This document shows, in pieces, positions 23,401 to 33,976 of a DNA stretch of 64,000 bases. The notes beneath the pieces are model-generated. The model searched no databases and had not been told where the DNA came from. It saw only the letters and a list, made by a program, of their open reading frames with translations. Position numbers and translations under genes: made by a program. Origin of the DNA: Toxoplasma gondii ME49 (taxonomy: Eukaryota; Apicomplexa; Conoidasida; Eucoccidiorida; Sarcocystidae); NCBI RefSeq assembly GCF_000006565.2, contig NC_031472.1, positions 654,727 to 718,726 of the forward strand, read 5' to 3'. Position 1 is the first letter of the stretch. Each line of letters begins with the position of its first letter.

Positions 23401-26400
23401 GCTCTTCGACCCGTCCGACGAGAATGTCATGGTCCTCTGCCGCCTGCAGTTCTACCTCCGACACAGCTGCCTCGAGGCCTCGTGGCGTCGCCTCGGCGCT
23501 CGCCTCCCCTGCTTCACCGAAGTCGCTTCCTGTCTCCTCGGATGCGCCCTCGCCGGCGCTCTTCTCTTCCTGTTGGCTCGCGCCTCCTGCTCCTCGCTTC
23601 TTCTCCTGGAGAGCGCGCAGTCGTCGTCGCTTGTGCTCTTCCACGACGCGAATCATGCGCTGCAGCTGAGCGCGCGCGTCGAAGGCCTCTCTCTGCAGAG
23701 CGACGTAGCTGCCTTCGAACTCCTTCATCGCCGCTTGGTGTTCTTCCTCCTTCTCTTCCCACTCCCGCAGCGACTCGAGCAGCTGCTGCTTCTCCACTTC
23801 TTGGAAGTCGACTACGCGTCGCAGTTCCTGCAACTCCTCCGCCAAGCGTCCAGGCGTTGTCGCGGTCGCCTCCCATTCCTGCAGACGCCCTCGCAAAGTT
23901 GCCAACTCCTCCTGCGTGGAGGCCAAGGTGTTACGAAGGTCCGCCACCTCGGCCGCTGCCATCTGGCGCATCTCCTCCTTCTCGCTCTGTTGCTGCAAGG
24001 AAAGTTTCGTCGTCTCCTCTCGAGCGACTTCCGCCTTCTCCAGTGCAGCGCGGGCAACCTCGCTCGCTGCCAGTTTCTCTCGCATCGAAGTCAGCTCGCT
24101 GTTCGCCCTGGCGAGGTCTGCAGCGAGGTCCGCCGCTTGACGCGCCTTCTCCTCTCTCTCCCGTTCCTCGCGTTCCTTCGCCTCCTCACTCGCTTGGTGC
24201 TGCATCTCTCTCTTCCGCGTCTCGACCGCGAGCTGCTCCTCCAGCTGCGCCTTTGTCTCTTTTTCGAGGAGCAGCGCGCGTCGAGCTTCTCCCAGTTCCT
24301 CTTCCCGTGCATGCAGTTTCTCCAGCAACGCCTCGCGGCTCTCCACCAGCTCCGAATCTCCGTTGTCTCTCCTCAGATCGCTCTTCTCCTCAGAAGGCGA
24401 CTCCTGCTCGCTGACAGGTCCTTTGTGCCCGCGGTTGGCCGCAGCGACGAGATCCTCTTTTTCCTTTGTGGCCGCTTCGAGCAGAGTCGTCAACACTGCG
24501 AGTTGGGTGCCGAGTTCTTTGCACATTTCTTCCGCCTCGTTTTTCTGCTGATGCGCAGCTTCGAGTTCTTTCTTCAGGTTCGTCTCTCGCTCGACGGCCT
24601 CCTCCGCGGCCGGTCGTCTTCTCGCGAGCTCTGAGCCATCTTCCTCAAACGGCGAGAGAGAAGAAAGCGACGATTGGAGAGAAGACGCACCGTCGCGCGG
24701 TCGAGCCTCCTCATCCGAGACACCGCCTCGTCTTCTTCTCGCCAGTCTCCTCTCTCTCCTGGACAGTCGAACCTCCCGCCCAGACCTTCTGTCCTCATCG
24801 TCTAGGCGATTGTGTGCCTCTCTCTCCTCCATCCACTTCTTCTCGAGGTCGCGGTAGGCGACTTCTGCAGCTGCACAGTTCTCCGACAAGTCCTGGAGCT
24901 GCGTCTCGAGTTCGGCTTTCTGTTGCGCGAGACTCTCGCAGTCGCTCGCGGCTCTCTTCCACCGCGCATGCAGTTCCCGAGTCTCCCGTTCGACCCTCTC
25001 CTCGTTCGCTGCTCGCTCCTCCTGCTGTCTCGTCATGCCGCGGGTCATCGCCTCCAGGCGCTGTGCGAGCTCCTGGCACATCTCCTGAAGTTCGTCTCTC
25101 TGTTGAACGAGCGACTCGAGGTGAGTTGGACTCCGACCGCTTCCTTCTGCGGCGCCTACCGCGTGACTGTCCGCCTCAGAGCCGCAGAAGAAGTCTCGCG
25201 AAACCGCTTCTCTCTCACGCTTCTTCAGACGCTCCAGCGCAGCCTCCGAGACCTGCAGACGTTCGGCAAGGTCTCGCGCTGTCGCCTTCTCCTCAGCGAG
25301 CTCCGCGGACACTGAATCTCTCTCTGCCGTTATCTCTGCAAGCGCAACTCTCAAATCCTCGACGCGAGACTCGAGGTGCCAGTTCGCCTGCTCGGTCGCA
25401 GACGCACGAGAGGACTCTCTCGCCAGACGCTGAAGAAGCGCTGCCCGCTCGGTCTCCATCTTCTCCTCCTCCAAGAGGCTTCGCTGCCGCCGCGCCTCGC
25501 TTTCGCGAACCGATGACATCTACGACAACGCATATCAAAGAGGCGCAAAAAAGATACATGACGGGAGATCTAAGGAATCAGAAACCCCAGCACGGTTGAA
25601 ATACCTATATATATATATATATACATATATATATACATCAGTCGAGTCAAGACAGGATCAGCCGGCAGTTAAGTATAAACTTTGGGAAGCAAACAGACGA
25701 AAATCGCGTAAGCCTGCACGTGGAAACGCTCATATAAATGAAAATTCACACATGAAAACGGTATGCAAAAAAAAACAAATCTATTGACACATCCGTACAT
25801 ACCTTGTCCTATACACGCATGTACATATAAATAAATATATCTACCTCTCTATACATATATATACATATATATGTATGCATATATAGTGACGCATACGTAA
25901 TAATATGTTAGTACCTAAAACATAAACATATGCATATACCCATATATATATATATATATATGCGTATAAGTTGCATGCGTATCAACGTGAAATTGCGTTT
26001 TTTGTGTTGAGAAGAGTCTTGATGAAAAGGGGTGTTGTTGTGAGAAGACACAAGCAGAACGAGGGCTGCACAGAGTTTTGGGGTTTCAGACATCGAAATC
26101 GAGAGCTCTGTATTTGCCAAAAAGAATGAGAGGATTACTTGTTGCGCGAACTGGGCATCTTCCTCCTTGCTCTCGCAAGAGTCTTCAGCCTCGCTGTTTC
26201 CTCGGTCCATCAAGGCGAGGAACTGCGAGGCAATCCAGAGAGTCCGTTGCTCGCTCTTCTGCAGGCGCGTCTCCAGTCGCCTCGCCTGAGAAGTCAAAGA
26301 ACGAAACAGCGCGCGGGAGAAGTTTTGACGAAAACGAAGTAGTCTGCGTCGCGTTGTCGACCGGACATGGACAAGGAAAGCGAGGCCAACAAAGAGACTC

Positions 26401-29400
26401 AAAAGACATCGCGAAGAACCATCTCTGTGAAGCCTGTGTCTTTGCAAGGACGAGAACGCAACCCCGAAGCAAGCATGGCGCTCCTTGCAAAACTTCTGAA
26501 AATCAAAAAGGCGACCTCTAGAGAGAGAGAGACCGAAAAAAAGCTGCAGAGATCTTCAGCAACGACTCCTCGGGCAAGCGAAGCTTCACGCACACCCCCC
26601 GTGGCCGACATAAAAATGCATGTGCATTTCACGAGCATGCATATTTATGCATATTTATATATACACATGATAGAGAAGTCTACAGATTTTTGTCATATAT
26701 TTAATGATGCATACATATATATACACATATATATACATATATATATATATATATGCGTGAGTGTGAGAGAAGAGCAGATATATATATGTCACCTGTGTAA
26801 CCATTGGCAAATACATGTTATGTTTGTGGTGAAAACAGATATTTACGGAACGGTCTGATCACGACTTTTTCGTGCGTGAATAGAAACTGTATCTGCACCG
26901 CTTGCTGGCTCTCTTCGCATGCAACAAGTCAGAAGGCGTGAGACTTCAGCAACGACTCCTCGGGCAGCGAAGTTTCGCGTCTCTCCCTTGAAGGCGTCTG
27001 ACCTCATCATGGAGTCCGTCGTTCTGTTGATGCGCGAATAAAAGTCGGGCTTCGAGTTCCAGTTCTCTTTGCTCGAGGCCTCGCGCGAGGTCGGCCCAGT
27101 TCGCTCGGTTCTGCAGAACGTCCAGAAGCTGCTGCGAGGTCCAAAAGAGCGTCTCTCCCGCCGTGTAGGCGGGCTGTATGTACACCGCGCCGGCGGCCTC
27201 GTGGTCGGCGAGAAGCGCCTCTGCCTGCTCAGAGGCTTCGTCCATGGTCTGCAGTGCACGGTCAAGTTGTCTCTCGAGTTCTGTCACTTCTCTACTCAGT
27301 TGTTTCTCGCGCTGCGCAGACATGCGCAGAGATTCTTCTGCGCACTCGGCCAGCAGCAGCACGAGCTGCAGCTGAGCTTCTTTTGCATGCTTGCTGTGCT
27401 CCTCGCTCGCGGCGACTGTTGACGCTTCTTCACTCGAAAAGGCAGGAAAACCTGCCGCAAAGTCTGCAGGCCCAGACGCCAAAGACAAGCTACTCCGCAG
27501 GCGCGAGAACTCGCGCTCAGCTGCTTCGGCGCGTACGATCGCAGCCTCCAGTTCTCCTCGCAGAGATCGTACCTGCAGGGACAGGAAGCGAAAAGGACGC
27601 AAGTCCACAGGTTCATTCGAGAGAAGATTTGAAGAAACGAGGAACAACCGCTGGGCTTTCCTCCGTCGGGGAAGACTCAGAAACAAGCAGAAAGAGTCAC
27701 GCGATCGAAACAAAGGGGAAAGAATCAGAAACAGGAAAAGCGAACGAGTATCGTAGCTGTACAGGTGCTGCCTCCTCATCCGCGACTCTTCACGGGAGCG
27801 TCGGGGAGGCCGTGAGTCGGAAAAGCAGTGGACTGTTCGGCCCTCTCGACGCAGTCTTCTCCGTAGTCCGATGTGAGCCATCCACCCGAACGCGATGCCA
27901 GAGAAGAAATCTCACTTGTTCCGAAACGCAGGGCGAAAGAATGGTAGAAAAACAAACGAAGAAACGCTTTCCACGCCTGGTATGTATAGACACTACCCCA
28001 GCCTTCTGTAGTTTAGCCGCTGCTGCTGTATCTTATGTGCCTACGGTAGTCCTATCAGCCTCTTCTTTCAAAGAGGTTTCATCGAAAGCCTAAACTTTCT
28101 CTCTCGCAGCTCTTGCGCTTCACATAAAGTCGAATGGGTACGGTGAACACAACTGCTAAGTCAGCCAGAGTCTGTGAAACAGTTCCCCGTCCTCTGCGCA
28201 ACACCGCTAGAGTCACCTCTTTCGCCCTGTTGCGGAACCTCACAGTGGAACCTCCCCGTGCTGTCCACCTGATTTACATCTCGGGGGATTTCGTTCACTG
28301 GACTCGCGCAGTCAACATTCGGTGTGCATGCAGCCTCCCAGAAAACGTTTCCAAACCATGTTCCAACATCCAAAAGCATGCATCAAGTTCCACCTGAAAG
28401 GCATGGAGTACAAATCAAACAACAGTTGGCGGCAGACGGGAGACCTGGACTATCTGTAATTGTCACGCGTCATATTGGAGAAGCCAAGAAAGACGTATTT
28501 CCTGCGACTTCGGCTCCGGGTGCGAACCAATATCCCCTCTGCTGCACGTCTTGTTGTCTCACTTGCTCCTCTTTTTTCGCGAGGCGTTCCTCGAGGTCTT
28601 GTGCATGCAGTTTCAGAGCCTGAGTGCTCCTTTCCTGTTGGCTCTCGGCCTCCGCGAGCCGCTGCAGAGCGTCGCGAGCTTGTTTGTCGCTGCGGCCCTT
28701 CTCCGCGACGAGGGCAAGGAATTCAACGCGGCTCTTCTCGGTACGCTCCAGAAGAGACATGCGTTCCGTCTCCAGACGCTCGATGCTCGCGCGCAGGCGC
28801 CGATTTTCTTCCAGGCATTCGGTGTGGTGCTCGTGGAGAGCTTTGTACTCTTCTCGTTGCTCTCGCAGGACGGCCACAAAGCGTTCGCCAGTCTCGAGCC
28901 GCTCCTGAACAACGCGCAGGAGCTTCCCGGCCTCCGCAGTTCGACGTTGAAGACAGCGAGCTTCCTCCGTCTGCGTCTGCAGCTGCTGAGACAGAGACAA
29001 CCCCACACTCTCCGCTGCGCGCGCCTGCTCGCGAGCGACTTCCAGAGACGACCTGAAGAGGCAGGCGAGAAGAGGAGTGTGAGGCAGATGAAGAGAGATC
29101 AAGAAAGAAAGCGAGACGGAAGCGCAGAAAAGGAAGACACAAGGGCGAAGGAAAACCGAAGAGGAAGCGCACGAATGGCACATAAAGACGAAGAAGAACG
29201 GGAGGGAAACCGCGTGAAAAAAAATGAAGGCGAAGAAAAAAAACACAGGACGAAGAGCGAGCTGCACAGCCGAGAACGAACGAGGAAAGCGCCACGGGCA
29301 AGACAGATTCGCGAACGCCCCCTAGAAGTCACATGTATGCGTATTGCGTCCCTCTCCGCACAAGCTGTGTCTATCTCCACACATCAAAAACATCTGAGAC

Positions 29401-32400
29401 TCGTTCGACCTTTTTCCCCTTCAATTTGCTTTTCCTAGATCTTTCGTCGCCTCTGTCTTTCTTTCCAAAAGCGCCTTTCGGTTCTGAATAGATCGCCTGG
29501 AATCTCGCAAGCCTCAACTGAGTCCCCCCGCAACTTCAACGTCTTACGCTAAGACGTGGACTTGCTGCTCCAGTTCGAGGCACCTCTGCTTCCTCTGTGC
29601 GTTCAGCCGCCTTCGCACGGCGAGCTCGCGCCGCAGGGCCAAGTTGTGGGGTCTCGAGAAGCCTCCCGAACTGCTGGACAAAAGAAGATCTTCGGGACTC
29701 TTCTCTCGAGATCTGCAGCCTTCGACACTCGGCAAATTCGAGAGCGAAGTCGCTCGCCTCGACGAGTCCGAAGCTCGAGAAACATTCGGTAAGAAAGATA
29801 CTTCCAGTTTCGGCGCGTCCGGCGCGGAGAACGCCCCCGCCGCCCCCGGTCCACTGAGCGCGGGAGAAGACGAAAAAGAAGCCTTCAAAGCTCCAGTTTG
29901 AGGCGATTCAGCGACAGGGAAAGCGGAGGGAGTTCCAGACGATGCACGAAGAAGCGAGAGCTGCTGTCGCGCCTCAAGAAGCTCCCTGAGCAAACAAAGA
30001 CCAGTAGATCAGGGGATGGCTTAACGAGAGAGAAAAAAGGTGGAAAAGTCCTTAAAAAGAATGAGCAATGCATCAGGCTGCAATAGACAGAGAACAGGGG
30101 AGCATGCAGCAGTCGAAGCAAAGCAAATGGACACACTTGCGGGGACGCCCGGAACGAAGAAAAAGGAAGCATGTAAAAACCTCAACAGAGAACGTGTGGA
30201 GACGAGTGGTGACCTAAAAACACAGGAGAGCGAAAGTCATGGAGCCCTGGTGACGCCGACGGAAAACGAGAGCTTCGAAAACACAGCGGGCGGCGAGAAT
30301 AAGGCGTCTTTCCTTGACAACAAAGACGGCACTGTCTCTTACAAAGCGCAGCCCCTAGGCGGAAGACCTCATTCTACGCACAACGCGTTTCAATCAGAAT
30401 GCGTCTGAGGCAGAAGCGCCCCGACAGAAAGAAAGACTGAAAGGGTGTGCGCGTCGCAGATCAGGAGCGACTCCGAGTTTTCTGCTTTTTGGTTCCTTCC
30501 CTCGTGCTCCTCCGTTTCTCTTCGCTCGAGATGCGTCGCAGCCACACCTTCTGGATCCCCGCGGCTTGCCATAGGGGATGCTAACACAGCGATATTTACG
30601 CCGTTCAATCCTCCAGTGCTGAGCTCAGCTCATGTCGACAACTCCTGCTTTCTTACTCTCTCAGACTTTCATTGACCGCAAGAGCAGCCTGGAGCCTCTC
30701 CGTCAACTCCCTCGTCCTCTCGTCCTCGCTGCGCGTGTCATGCCGCTTGTCGTTTGCTGTCTCTCTGTCTCCTCGAGTCACTGCTGTCTCCGAGGAAGGA
30801 CGCGTTGACGGCTGCGACGGCGACACCACAGCGGGGCGGATGTCTTGCTGGAGAGCCGCAATCTTCTGGCGGAGCCTGAAGGAAAGGAAAAACAGAAAAT
30901 ATGAAAACTTCAAGAAACTTCGGAGGGAAGAAAGAAGTATCGAACGCCTCCTCTCTCGAAAGAGTTAAGAACTGAAACAGCTCCAGGATGTTTTCTTATC
31001 GGAATCGAAATCAAGCGACGCTTGGAGGAAAGGCTTAGCAACGAAACACACAAAGCGTTTAAAAGGCGACAGCGACGGACACAGACATCGCGACCACTGG
31101 TTACTACGCAAAAACAATCGTGAAAGAGACCGGAAAAGAGCTGCTCTCCAGCTCTTTGCAGTCGCAAGCCTTTTCGCTAAACCCCCCTCCGCTACACCTT
31201 CCTTACGTCTTTGTCTCCTCGCGAGCCCGAGCCAACTGGGCCTCATGGAAGGCCTGGAAGAAAATTTAACAACGACAAGACCACAAGCGAAATTCAAAAA
31301 CGACGGCACTGATTTACGCACATGTATATTCATATATTTATATATTTATATATATAGACGTGGGTTTATATGTGCGTATGCATAATTACCTCTACAGGCA
31401 TATTTTCCTACCATGTGACTAATAATGTATACATGCATACATATTCACGTCAGTTATCTACAAATATGCATACATATATATATGTATATTTTCCTGTATG
31501 CATGTTTATATGGATGTCGGATTCTGCTTTTTCACTGACCTTGGAAACAACAACGGCCTCCTCCGTCTCCTCGGCTGGAGGATCGACAAGCTGCGGGAGG
31601 GCCTTTTCCTCGGCGCGGTCTGTCACATTGCCTCTTTCTGGGTGCTGCAGAGTCTGCACCTGGTGAGTCAGAGCTGCAATTTGCGCCTGAAGACAAGCGG
31701 TAAAAATCGAAAACCTCGGCAGGCTGACTGCCGCGCGCATGCAGAGAAAACTGCGCGCAAAGCATATAGAGCTGCAACATGGCCAAAAAACGATTCGACG
31801 AGGTCAGCCCTCGCAACGGTCTGATTACGCCCATGTAGGCACCTGTGTACATATACATATATGGATAAACATATAGATGTGCAAATAGATATATGTACAT
31901 ACATATATACGTATGTGAACGGATATACATATATATGTATATATATATATATATAACGAGAGGTGGTGAATTGTATTATTAAGTGTTGTAAAAATGAAGT
32001 CGCTGAGGCTTTATCAAGGGATTTCTTCTTTTCGGAGGACAACGCCGACCCGAGAGCGGCTTACTTGGAGGAACTGGATTTTCACATCGCGTTCATGGAC
32101 TGCTGCATCTCTTTCGGCACAGCGTCTCTCGGCGTCCTCATACTTCGCTCGGAACAGTTCTGCTTGTCGCTGGTAGAAGACGACTTGCTCAGCAGCGACA
32201 TCGAAAAAGGCTCTCCCGGGTGTTTGCGCAGTCCGCGGAGCGTCCGTTTTCGGGAAGCCGCCCTCGAGCCTGTCGCCCGTCGAGACACCGGAATCCGCAG
32301 CGGAACTCGGATGTGGTGGACGCAGGGCACCTTCTTTCTCGCCCCTTTGCAAATTTCGTTCTTCTGTCCAGACGTCAGACGCGCCTGGAGTCGTCGCCAG

Positions 32401-33976
32401 ACGCGCCTGGCGGCTCCGCAGGAGAGCCGCAAACAGGTCCTGCTGCTGCTCGCGTTGGAGAGCCCGAAGCGCGTCCTCCTCGGGTGTACAGGCAGCAACT
32501 GAAGACGCGCCAGGCGACGCCGGAAGCAGCTGAGACTGGGACTCCGATACGCTCGACGCGAGACTGGTGCCCCTCCCAGCTGTCGTGACACTCCGCGGGG
32601 CACTCGCGGTCCTCGCAGCCGCTTGGCTGCAGCGCCACTTCTGAGGAGAAACGTAAAAGCGATCCGTCACCCCGGCTCCGCTGTTCAGGTCCATTTCTTC
32701 AGCTTCGTCAGAGCGGCCACCCACCGCCTGGTCTTGCCAGACCGTCGTTTCTCGTCCTGGAAACCCCCGCGACGAGACGTCGACACTCGGAAGCGCCAGG
32801 TGCGGCAGCAGCGTTCGCTCAATCCCGCAAGTAAAATCCTGCTGAAAACTGAGGCGGCGCTTGCCATGGCCAGACACCTCCAGGCCCGAGCCAGTCTGCG
32901 GTGTACATAAACCTGGGCCCCCAGCGTCAGGGGCGTCGAGAGGAAAGGCGACGGCTTTCGCACCCGTCGCTGCGCGCGTCCGCTGAGGCGAGACCGACGC
33001 AGGTCGGTGAAGAGCCGCGGAGTGCAGCGCCGCGTCCCCCCGCGAGTCCGAAGCAACTCGGTCTTGATCTCCTGCAGAGCAGGCGACACAGCGTCTTGAG
33101 ACGTTCCCAGAAAACCTGCCGGCCTTCCACGAGACCAGTGACGCTGCGGGCCTCTGCTGGGCTGACTGCGGAACGCTCCCTGACGAGAGCACCGGAGGGG
33201 TGCAAGCTGCAGAAGAATCGCATACCAGAGAGAAAAGACAAAGACGCATCAACGCATGCGTCGTAGTTTCATGTGTGTTCGGTCGAGTGCGAAACCCTGA
33301 CAGGTCGCGTTCTGTCTCCACCGTAAAAACAGCAGGATGCCAAGAAACAAAGTTCCCCCAGGATTGAGGTGAAGCGAAGGTGCCGCAGAATCTAAAAACA
33401 CTAGTGAAAGGTTAAGACGTGGAAACCCAAACCAGCCGGTAGGCGGGCATGCCACAGACGCACAAAGACGGGAAGTGGGGAGGAACTGATCCTGCGCAAG
33501 CTCTGCACTCGTGAAGAGAGCCCCGATAACGTCTACGGCGAATCTATAGAGGCATGCGTCTCTCTCTTCCTCTCCTCACAGCTCGCTCTTGGTAAAGCAT
33601 TTCGAAGAATCGTCCCTCGGCCTTCTCCAGAAGCGGGGCGGCTCCTTCCCCTCAGTTGGCGACGTCGCTCTCGCGCGAGGGCGTATGCGGAGCTCGACCC
33701 GTAGTCGCCGGTCGACTGTTCTGCACGGTAGGCCATCCGCGCCGCATCGGGGTGTCGCTCTGGAACGCCGGAGTCTGCATCGACGGCTGCCTGGCTCCTA
33801 CCAGAGAGAGCGAAATCAGACACAGAGGGATCGAAAGGACGAGAAGTCTCTGGAACAGAGAGACGGCCAGGAAGTCCGTCGGAAGGGATGGAGGAGGGCG
33901 GGGAGAAAGCAGGCGAAGAAACCGCAGTGACAGTCGCCCGCACAGGCGGTCGCACGGGATGAAACTGGGTCACCAT
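5424..33976 (-). CDS. Giant coiled-coil protein, about 6,699 aa in 17 exons (CEP250-type candidate)
   Basis: Coding exons in transcript order: 33976-33580, 33206-32065, 31686-31540, 31253-31207, 30875-30657, 29985-29548, 29052-28563, 27572-27003, 26495-26139, 25519-21878, 21205-10398, 10038-9912, 9694-9401, 8847-8559, 7532-7317, 6971-6852, 6220-5424. All junctions use GT/AG and keep phase, and the lengths sum to 20,100 nt (6,700 codons with TGA). The ATG at 33976 has a strong context (AAAATGG). Residues 1 to about 470 are Ser/Ala/Pro-rich. Coiled coil of Glu/Arg/Gln/Leu heptads begins near 470, dominates from about 1,150 to 6,230, and the last 265 residues are Ser-rich and disordered. Size and architecture fit the giant centrosomal scaffolds of coccidia such as T. 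gondii CEP250. That assignment rests on architecture and recalled size, not on alignment. Upstream untranslated exon(s) are likely: there is an acceptor near 34025 and a possible donor near 34072. Confidence 0.84.
7081..7235. repeat. Purine tract in an intron of the giant gene
   Basis: About 155 bases of almost uninterrupted A/G on the plus strand, built on gaga/gagg motifs, fall in the intron between the exons at 7317 and 6971. On the transcribed minus strand this is a polypyrimidine tract upstream of the acceptor at 6972. Confidence 0.75.
10398..21205 (-). CDS. 10.8-kb coiled-coil exon of the giant gene (residues about 2,484-6,085)
   Basis: This is one uninterrupted exon of 10,808 nt between a TTTCTAG acceptor and a GAG|GTGAGA donor. 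It encodes about 3,602 residues of nearly pure alpha-helical heptads, dominated by E, R, Q, A, L and K, with almost no Pro or aromatic residues. Two short segments are richer in Ser/Thr/Pro: one near 13,090-13,150 with a poly-Ser stretch, and one near 11,900-12,010. This composition is the hallmark of a long rod. No enzymatic domain is visible. It ends in codon phase 2, which matches the following exon at 10038. An internal start producing a separate protein is possible but not needed. Confidence 0.92.
14125..14166 (-). repeat. 21-nt tandem duplication inside the coiled coil
   Basis: Two adjacent 21-base units differ at only two positions and are followed by a partial third. They encode successive L-R-E-R-E-Q-Q-type heptads, which is direct evidence that the rod grew by in-frame heptad duplication. 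Confidence 0.8.
21357..21436. repeat. TA/CATATA microsatellite in an intron
   Basis: A run of tacata and tatata units lies in the intron between the 3.6-kb and 10.8-kb coiled-coil exons. It is non-coding, sharply AT-rich against GC-rich flanking exons, and typical of coccidian introns. Confidence 0.9.
21878..25519 (-). CDS. 3.6-kb coiled-coil exon of the giant gene (residues about 1,270-2,483)
   Basis: A 3,642-nt exon in phase 0 at both ends (1,214 codons) lies between acceptor GTCGTAG at 25520-25526 and donor CAG|GTGAGAC at 21877. The sequence is a continuous Glu/Arg/Leu-rich coiled coil with a lower-complexity linker around 22,200-22,480. The exon opens with ATG directly after the acceptor, so an alternative model would start a shorter protein here. 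I prefer splicing from 26139 because both ends are phase 0, upstream exons are also coiled-coil in a consistent phase, and the intron has canonical ends. Confidence 0.9.
22801..22836 (-). repeat. Exact 18-nt tandem duplication inside the coiled coil
   Basis: The 18-base block tctccaactccttctctc occurs twice in a row and encodes repeated E-R-E-K-E-L on the coding strand. It is exact, so it looks recent. Confidence 0.85.
25602..25965. repeat. AT-rich intron with (TA)n/CATATA microsatellites
   Basis: The intron between exons 26139 and 25519 contains (TA)n at about 25602-25637 and a second long TA/CATATA block at about 25811-25965. Nothing else is recognisable in it. Confidence 0.88.
26554..26980. 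repeat. Direct repeat pair of about 37 bp
   Basis: The segment beginning cttcagcaacgactcctcgg occurs at 26554-26590 and again at 26944-26980, with one inserted base and two substitutions. The second copy lies just past the donor of the exon ending at 27003. The first lies 59 bases upstream, in transcript terms, of the acceptor of the next exon. Confidence 0.85.
26636..26757. repeat. TATA/CATATA microsatellite in an intron
   Basis: Alternating gcatat, acatat and an uninterrupted (TA)n block near 26738-26753 lie in the intron between the exons ending at 27003 and starting at 26495. Confidence 0.85.
31322..31515. repeat. TATA/CATATA microsatellites between exons
   Basis: Imperfect tata, catata and gcatac units lie in the non-coding interval between the exons at 31686-31540 and 31253-31207 and touch the donor-side end of that intron. 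Confidence 0.82.
31847..31957. repeat. TATA/CATATA microsatellite in an intron
   Basis: Imperfect catata and gtatat units end in (TA)n around 31938-31955, in the intron between the exons ending at 32065 and starting at 31686. Confidence 0.85.

Noticed and set aside
25519..25519. ATG at the start of the 3.6-kb exon as the true start of a separate gene
   Set aside because: It sits immediately after a TAG acceptor, and upstream exons on the same strand join in phase and also encode coiled coil. It remains a formal alternative.
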